Shown: one piece after another, positions 59,888 to 64,000 of the stretch | Layout of the letters: the number at the start of each line of letters is the position of its first letter | Numbering within the stretch: position 1 is the stretch's first letter | NCBI RefSeq assembly: GCF_011398355.1 | Contig: NZ_AP021889.1 | Coordinates: 1,240,001 to 1,304,000, forward strand | Direction of reading: 5' to 3' | From: Thiosulfatimonas sediminis | GTDB taxonomy: Bacteria; Pseudomonadota; Gammaproteobacteria; Thiomicrospirales; Thiomicrospiraceae | DNA length: 64,000 bases | Translations under genes and position numbers: made by a program | The notes under the pieces: model-generated | Told to the model about the DNA's origin: nothing | Databases searched by the model: none | The model's input: only the letters and a program-made list of their open reading frames with translations

Positions 59888-62800
59888 ATGACAAACATTA
59901 TTGGAACTATTAAATCTGCAATTGGTGAAGTAGTCGCGAAAAATCCAGCGACAGGTGAAGAACGTATTTTGACTGAAGGCAGTATTGTTTACCTGGGCGA
60001 AGAGATTGTTACCGATGGCTTAAGCAGTGTGAATGTCGCTTTGAATAATGGAGAGTCTCTGATTCTAGGTCGTGCAAGTTCACTAATCCTCAATGAGGAT
60101 TTGTTTACCCCGGTTAAAGCGATTGATGTTACTCAGGATATCACCACCATTGATGCATTGCAGAAAGCGGTATTAAACGGTAATGGTTTGCTGGAGTTGG
60201 ATGCAACGGCAGCAGGTGAAGAGGAGAGTTCTGTACAAGGTGGTGTCGTGGTTGATCGTTTGGGTTACGAAGGCTTGGTGGATACGTTGTTTAATACAAC
60301 AGCAACTCAAGCAGATGCATTGGTTGTTCAATTGGATTCTGCACTTGGAGAGTTACTCAGTGTATTGAGTAATAATAATGACAATCAAGATAATACCAGT
60401 TCGACTGAATCCGGCGGTAATTCAGGAGATTCTGTTATTGCCGACGTTGAGAATATAGTTAAAGACGTTGTAGATGACGTTATTCCCGGAAACGATAATA
60501 CCGTTGACGACGTAACGGATTTGGCAAATGGCTTAGTCGATGATCTTATTGAGCTGGTTAATGAATTGGTTGACAGCTTAATCGAAATAATTGATGACTT
60601 AATTACAACAGGTTTAGATTTGGTTGATTCGGTAATCGATCTGATTAATGACATTCTTACTGGTATCACCGATATCGTGAATAGCGTGTTGGATCAATTG
60701 AACGATATTGTTGAGCAGGTTTTGGATACGGTTGGCGATTTAACTGACGAGCTTACGGCAATTATTGATCAAGTTACCGGTATTGTTGACGATTTGGCAG
60801 GTTCACTCATCGAACAAGTAGAGGGCATTGTTGGTGGTTTAATTGACCAGGTTAACGATTTGCTTGGGGGTGGTGCGGTTGAGCTGGGGCTTAACGCGCA
60901 AGTAAATGTTGATGGCAATCTAGAGTTGAATCTTGATTTAGGTAACCTAATCAACGATGAAGGTTCAGTTGACCAAGTGGTTGATGGAGTTACTGACGTA
61001 GTTGATGACCTACTAGGAACAAACCTAGGTGCGCTAGATAAGCCTTTAGATAACGTCACGACCGATGTAGATAACCTACTGAATGGTTCACAAGATTTAG
61101 GTCAAACAGTTTCTAACCTAATCAACGATGAAGGTTCTTTAGATCAAGTAGTTGAAGGTGTGACGGTTGTCGTTGATGACCTACTAGGCACAGAAACTGA
61201 AGCTTTAGCTCAACCGCTGGATAACGTCACAACGGATGTAGACAACCTACTGAATGGTTCGCAAGATTTAGGTCAAACAGTTTCTAACCTAATCAACGAT
61301 GAAGGTTCTTTAGATCAAGTAGTTGAAGGTGTGACGGTTGTCGTTGACGACCTACTAGGCACAGAAACTGAAGCTTTAGCTCAACCTCTGGATAACGTCA
61401 CAACGGATGTAGATAATCTACTGAATGGTTCGCAAGATTTAGGTCAAACAGTTTCAAACCTAATCAACGATGAAGGTTCTTTAGATCAAGTAGTTGAAGG
61501 TGTGACGGTTGTCGTTGACGACCTACTGGGCACAGAAACTGAAGCTTTAGCTCAACCGCTGGATAACGTCACCACTGACGTAGATAATCTTCTAAATGGT
61601 TCACAAGATTTAGGTCAAACAGTTTCAAACCTAATCAACGATGAAGGTTCAGTTGACCAAGTGGTTGAAGGTGTGACGGTTGTCGTTGATGACCTACTAG
61701 GCACAGAAACTGAAGCTTTAGCTCAACCGCTGGATAACGTCACAACGGATGTAGATAATCTACTGAATGGTTCGCAAGATTTAGGTCAAACAGTTTCAAA
61801 CTTAATCAATGAAGACGGTTCAGTTGACCAAGTGGTTGAGGGTGTGACGATTGTCGTTGATGACCTACTAGGCACAGAAACTGGAGCGGTAGCTCAACCT
61901 CTGGATAACGTCACAACGGATGTAGATAACCTACTGAATGGTTCGCAAGATTTAGGTCAAACAGTTTCAAACCTAATCAACGATGAAGGTTCAGTTGACC
62001 AAGTGGTTGAAGGTGTGACGGTTGTCGTTGACGACCTACTAGGAACAGAAACTGGAGCGGTAGCTCAACCTCTGGATAACGTCACAACGGATGTAGATAA
62101 CCTATTGAATGGTTCGCAAGATCTAGGTGAGACAACAAATAATCTTCTTGGTGAAGAAGGTTCGGTTGACCAAGTAGTTGCTGGGGCAACGACAGCAGTA
62201 GACGAACTTCTTGGTACCGATTTGTCAGGTACTCTAGATGAAACGGTGGATGACGTAACGACGGCGGTGAATAACTTGATTGGCGATATTTTTGGAACGC
62301 TTGACGGTGCACAAGATGTAGATCCTACACTGAATTTGACAGGTTCTGCTAGCGAAGATGCTGCCGATGTGGATTCTTCGGCAGACCAAGACGATGTGAC
62401 TTTTGATGTTTCATTCTTAGATGGAGCCTATGCACAGAGTTCGTCTTTGGATTTAGAGACAGCTGGTGAGCAAGTCCCTGAAGTGGTTAATCAAATCGAA
62501 ACTGCTATTGATGCGAATGAGCTTATCGCGCCAGTTAATCAAGAAGAAGCAATTGTTCATGTTTTAGAGACTTTAACTAGAATTATCGACACTGGATTGA
62601 ATGAAGGCGGTGTTATGTCGTTTGCTGAACAAGGTGATTACAAGCTGTCAATTCAACAAGTCTTATCCAGTAATGAAGCGCTGACAACTACGCTTTTAAT
62701 GTTAACTCAAAATCAAACTCAAGTTAGTCAGATTATAGAAGGGCTTTCAGGTATTTTGGCAGGAGATTTGACCTTAACTGAAGATACTGATAATTCAGTT

Positions 62801-63235
62801 ACGAAAATTATCCAAGACTCTCTTGCTGAAAATGAATTGATTAGCGATTTGTTTGAAAGTTTAACAAATAGTGATGGTGCATTATTTGAAAGTGTTCTTG
62901 GACAAATTTCAGAAGAGTATAAAGATATTGAGTTCTCATGGAATAATGAAAATGCAAATATCGAAGGTTCAATGAATGAAGGAGGGGAATTTCTAGACTT
63001 AAATCTGCTAACTGAACTTCTAAGTGTCGATTCATTCGATAATCAGATTGCTGGACTAGAGTCATTTGCCGGCGACGATTTGGTTCAAAACCTTACCGGT
63101 GATGTAACGGATGTTGTGGAAGGAGCTGTGAACACATTAGACGATGCAGCAAATGCAGTTCTATCACTAGCAGACTCCTTAACAGTTGATAATAATGACA
63201 ACATTGGCAGTAATTTACTAGGCGGTTTATTCTAA
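59888..63235 (+). CDS. LapA-type retention-module protein with helical tandem repeats (putative biofilm adhesin)
   Basis: 1115 residues from MTNIIGTIKSAIGEVVAKNP; GGAGG is seven bases before the ATG. Residues 1-140 are a LapA-like retention module: the TAAG cleavage motif is at 107-110 (LDATAAGEE), as in LapA, where LapG protease cuts and LapD with c-di-GMP protects. Then comes an acidic, Leu/Val/Ile-periodic helical region (about 200-350) and seven near-identical 57-residue repeats (388-750). The C-terminal part is acidic with no RTX repeats; it ends NIGSNLLGGLF, perhaps a type I secretion signal. No cysteine. Secretion genes are not in the window. Confidence 0.82.
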   Translation: MTNIIGTIKSAIGEVVAKNPATGEERILTEGSIVYLGEEIVTDGLSSVNVALNNGESLILGRASSLILNEDLFTPVKAIDVTQDITTIDALQKAVLNGNGLLELDATAAGEEESSVQGGVVVDRLGYEGLVDTLFNTTATQADALVVQLDSALGELLSVLSNNNDNQDNTSSTESGGNSGDSVIADVENIVKDVVDDVIPGNDNTVDDVTDLANGLVDDLIELVNELVDSLIEIIDDLITTGLDLVDSVIDLINDILTGITDIVNSVLDQLNDIVEQVLDTVGDLTDELTAIIDQVTGIVDDLAGSLIEQVEGIVGGLIDQVNDLLGGGAVELGLNAQVNVDGNLELNLDLGNLINDEGSVDQVVDGVTDVVDDLLGTNLGALDKPLDNVTTDVDNLLNGSQDLGQTVSNLINDEGSLDQVVEGVTVVVDDLLGTETEALAQPLDNVTTDVDNLLNGSQDLGQTVSNLINDEGSLDQVVEGVTVVVDDLLGTETEALAQPLDNVTTDVDNLLNGSQDLGQTVSNLINDEGSLDQVVEGVTVVVDDLLGTETEALAQPLDNVTTDVDNLLNGSQDLGQTVSNLINDEGSVDQVVEGVTVVVDDLLGTETEALAQPLDNVTTDVDNLLNGSQDLGQTVSNLINEDGSVDQVVEGVTIVVDDLLGTETGAVAQPLDNVTTDVDNLLNGSQDLGQTVSNLINDEGSVDQVVEGVTVVVDDLLGTETGAVAQPLDNVTTDVDNLLNGSQDLGETTNNLLGEEGSVDQVVAGATTAVDELLGTDLSGTLDETVDDVTTAVNNLIGDIFGTLDGAQDVDPTLNLTGSASEDAADVDSSADQDDVTFDVSFLDGAYAQSSSLDLETAGEQVPEVVNQIETAIDANELIAPVNQEEAIVHVLETLTRIIDTGLNEGGVMSFAEQGDYKLSIQQVLSSNEALTTTLLMLTQNQTQVSQIIEGLSGILAGDLTLTEDTDNSVTKIIQDSLAENELISDLFESLTNSDGALFESVLGQISEEYKDIEFSWNNENANIEGSMNEGGEFLDLNLLTELLSVDSFDNQIAGLESFAGDDLVQNLTGDVTDVVEGAVNTLDDAANAVLSLADSLTVDNNDNIGSNLLGGLF
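60942..62281 (+). repeat. 171-bp tandem repeats within the adhesin gene
   Basis: Units begin at 61049, 61220, 61391, 61562, 61733, 61904 and 62075, exactly 171 bases apart. Each encodes DNVTTDVDNLLNGSQDLGQT and so on. The first six are nearly identical; the seventh diverges, with half-units at both ends. Confidence 0.95.
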
Positions 63236-63268
63236 AAAATAAAAAATTGATTACAAGGATGTAATTTT

Positions 63269-63299
63269 AGGCGCTCGCTTTTAGCCAGCGCTTTTTTTG
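63269..63299 (+). terminator. Terminator of the adhesin gene
   Basis: GGCGCT and AGCGCT(T) arms around CGCTTTTAGCC, then seven T. Confidence 0.8.
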
Positions 63300-63372
63300 T
63301 GCCGCTAATTTATTCGTTTTATCTGTACGACAGGGTACAATTCTGTGCAAATTTGCAATCTAAGAAAGTTAA

Positions 63373-64000
63373 ATGTCTCAATCTAGCCAAGTTTTAGTGC
63401 CGTCTATCGAGTTGGTTTATCAAGATGATGATTTTATTGTCATCAATAAACCGGCAGGCATTAGTTTTCATTTCGAACAAGATAATCTAAACAGCGGCAT
63501 CATCCCAATATGTGAACAGCAATTTGGCATTGCGAAATTATGGCCGGTGCATCGGCTGGATAAAATGACCTCGGGATTATTGATACTGGCCAAAAATGCT
63601 GATGTTGCCGAAGAATTCAACGCCAAATTTCGTCAAGGATTGATAGACAAATACTATCTTGCCATTGCTAATAAGAAGCCGAAAAAGAAGATGGGTTGGG
63701 TAAAAGGAGATTTAGCTTCTGCAAGACGCGGTTCTTTCAAATTGTTAAAGAGCATGGACAATCCAAGTATTACGCAATTTATTAGTCAATCACTACAGTT
63801 TGATGATATAGAAGGTCCGGCTCCAAGTTATCGGCTTTTTCTGCTAAAACCTCATACCGGAAAGACGCATCAGCTAAGGGTGGTGATGAAAAGTTTAGGC
63901 AGCCCGATTTGTGGGGACATTCGTTATCAAGAAAGTGAGCAAGCCAAACAATTCGATCGTGGTTATCTTCATGCCTATGCGTTGAATTTCAAATGGCGAG
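63373..64000 (+). CDS. RluA-family pseudouridine synthase (3' end outside window)
   Basis: 209 residues visible and still open at the right edge. Start MSQSSQVLVPSIELVYQDDD. Catalytic aspartate in PVHRLDKMTSGLLILAKN, then KYYLAIANKKPKKK and PHTGKTHQLRVVMKSLG. It has no S4 domain and a shortened N-terminus, the shape of the TIGR01621-type group of RluA enzymes. It isomerises a uridine in rRNA or tRNA; the target is unknown. The gene lies after the adhesin terminator as a separate unit. Confidence 0.88.
   Translation, partial: MSQSSQVLVPSIELVYQDDDFIVINKPAGISFHFEQDNLNSGIIPICEQQFGIAKLWPVHRLDKMTSGLLILAKNADVAEEFNAKFRQGLIDKYYLAIANKKPKKKMGWVKGDLASARRGSFKLLKSMDNPSITQFISQSLQFDDIEGPAPSYRLFLLKPHTGKTHQLRVVMKSLGSPICGDIRYQESEQAKQFDRGYLHAYALNFKWR

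Overview
The window reads as ordinary chromosome of a gammaproteobacterium with about 45% G+C. The gene neighbourhoods mltD-gloB-methyltransferase-rnhA-dnaQ, bamD-rluD-pgeF, ampD/nadC, earP-efp and aceE-aceF-lpd (E3 carrying its own lipoyl domain) are gammaproteobacterial. The ETHE1-type persulfide dioxygenase, the lipid-anchored cytochrome c, flavodoxin and the LapA-type adhesin start fit a marine sulfur oxidiser of the Thiomicrospira/Hydrogenovibrio/Thiomicrorhabdus kind. That assignment is inference from protein character; no rRNA or tRNA gene is visible to confirm it.

Layout. 0-9 kb: cell-wall and replication housekeeping (mltD, gloB, rnhA, dnaQ), a SlyD-like FKBP, a persulfide dioxygenase and the large helicase HrpA. 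9-16 kb: cytochrome c lipoprotein, three small envelope proteins, FkpB, sucCD and nadE. 16-25 kb: bamD, rluD, pgeF, a Kef-type antiporter, nadC/ampD, flavodoxin, a HAD phosphatase and rppH. 25-31.3 kb: pyruvate dehydrogenase complex (aceE, aceF, lpd). 31.3-34.9 kb: an AT-rich accessory island holding an AIPR (abortive infection) gene, several palindromic repeats, a duplicated terminator, a REP-type hairpin, an RHH/PemK toxin-antitoxin pair and a DUF3820 gene. 34.9-42 kb: alanine dehydrogenase, a CIA30 protein, a decayed GGDEF fragment, a short unannotated 45-residue peptide gene, an Old Yellow Enzyme, and signalling genes (EAL-like/HDOD; an RsbQ-like hydrolase with a PAS-GGDEF protein). 42-52 kb: earP-efp, two RhlE-type helicases, a Nif11-domain protein, an ABC-F ATPase and a nitroreductase. 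52-59.3 kb: a ParA/McdB-like pair, tiny membrane and lipoprotein genes, FklB, a degenerate GGDEF protein and several envelope proteins. 59.8-63.2 kb: a 1115-residue adhesin with a LapA-type retention module and 57-residue tandem repeats. The right edge cuts an RluA-family pseudouridine synthase.

How the parts fit. Core metabolism dominates: acetyl-CoA formation (PDH), succinyl-CoA ligase, NAD synthesis by two routes (nadC, nadE) and alanine dehydrogenase. A second theme is translation and folding quality: EF-P with its rhamnosyltransferase, three FKBP isomerases, DEAD and DEAH helicases, RppH and ABC-F. A third is surface attachment and c-di-GMP signalling: one intact diguanylate cyclase, one with a broken GGDEF motif, one degenerate EAL/HDOD protein, one GGDEF relic and the LapA-like adhesin. 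The best candidates for something undescribed are the bounded AIPR unit, the 45-residue peptide gene, the helical-repeat adhesin, the ParA/McdB-like pair away from any visible carboxysome gene, and the palindromes between dnaQ and the FKBP gene.
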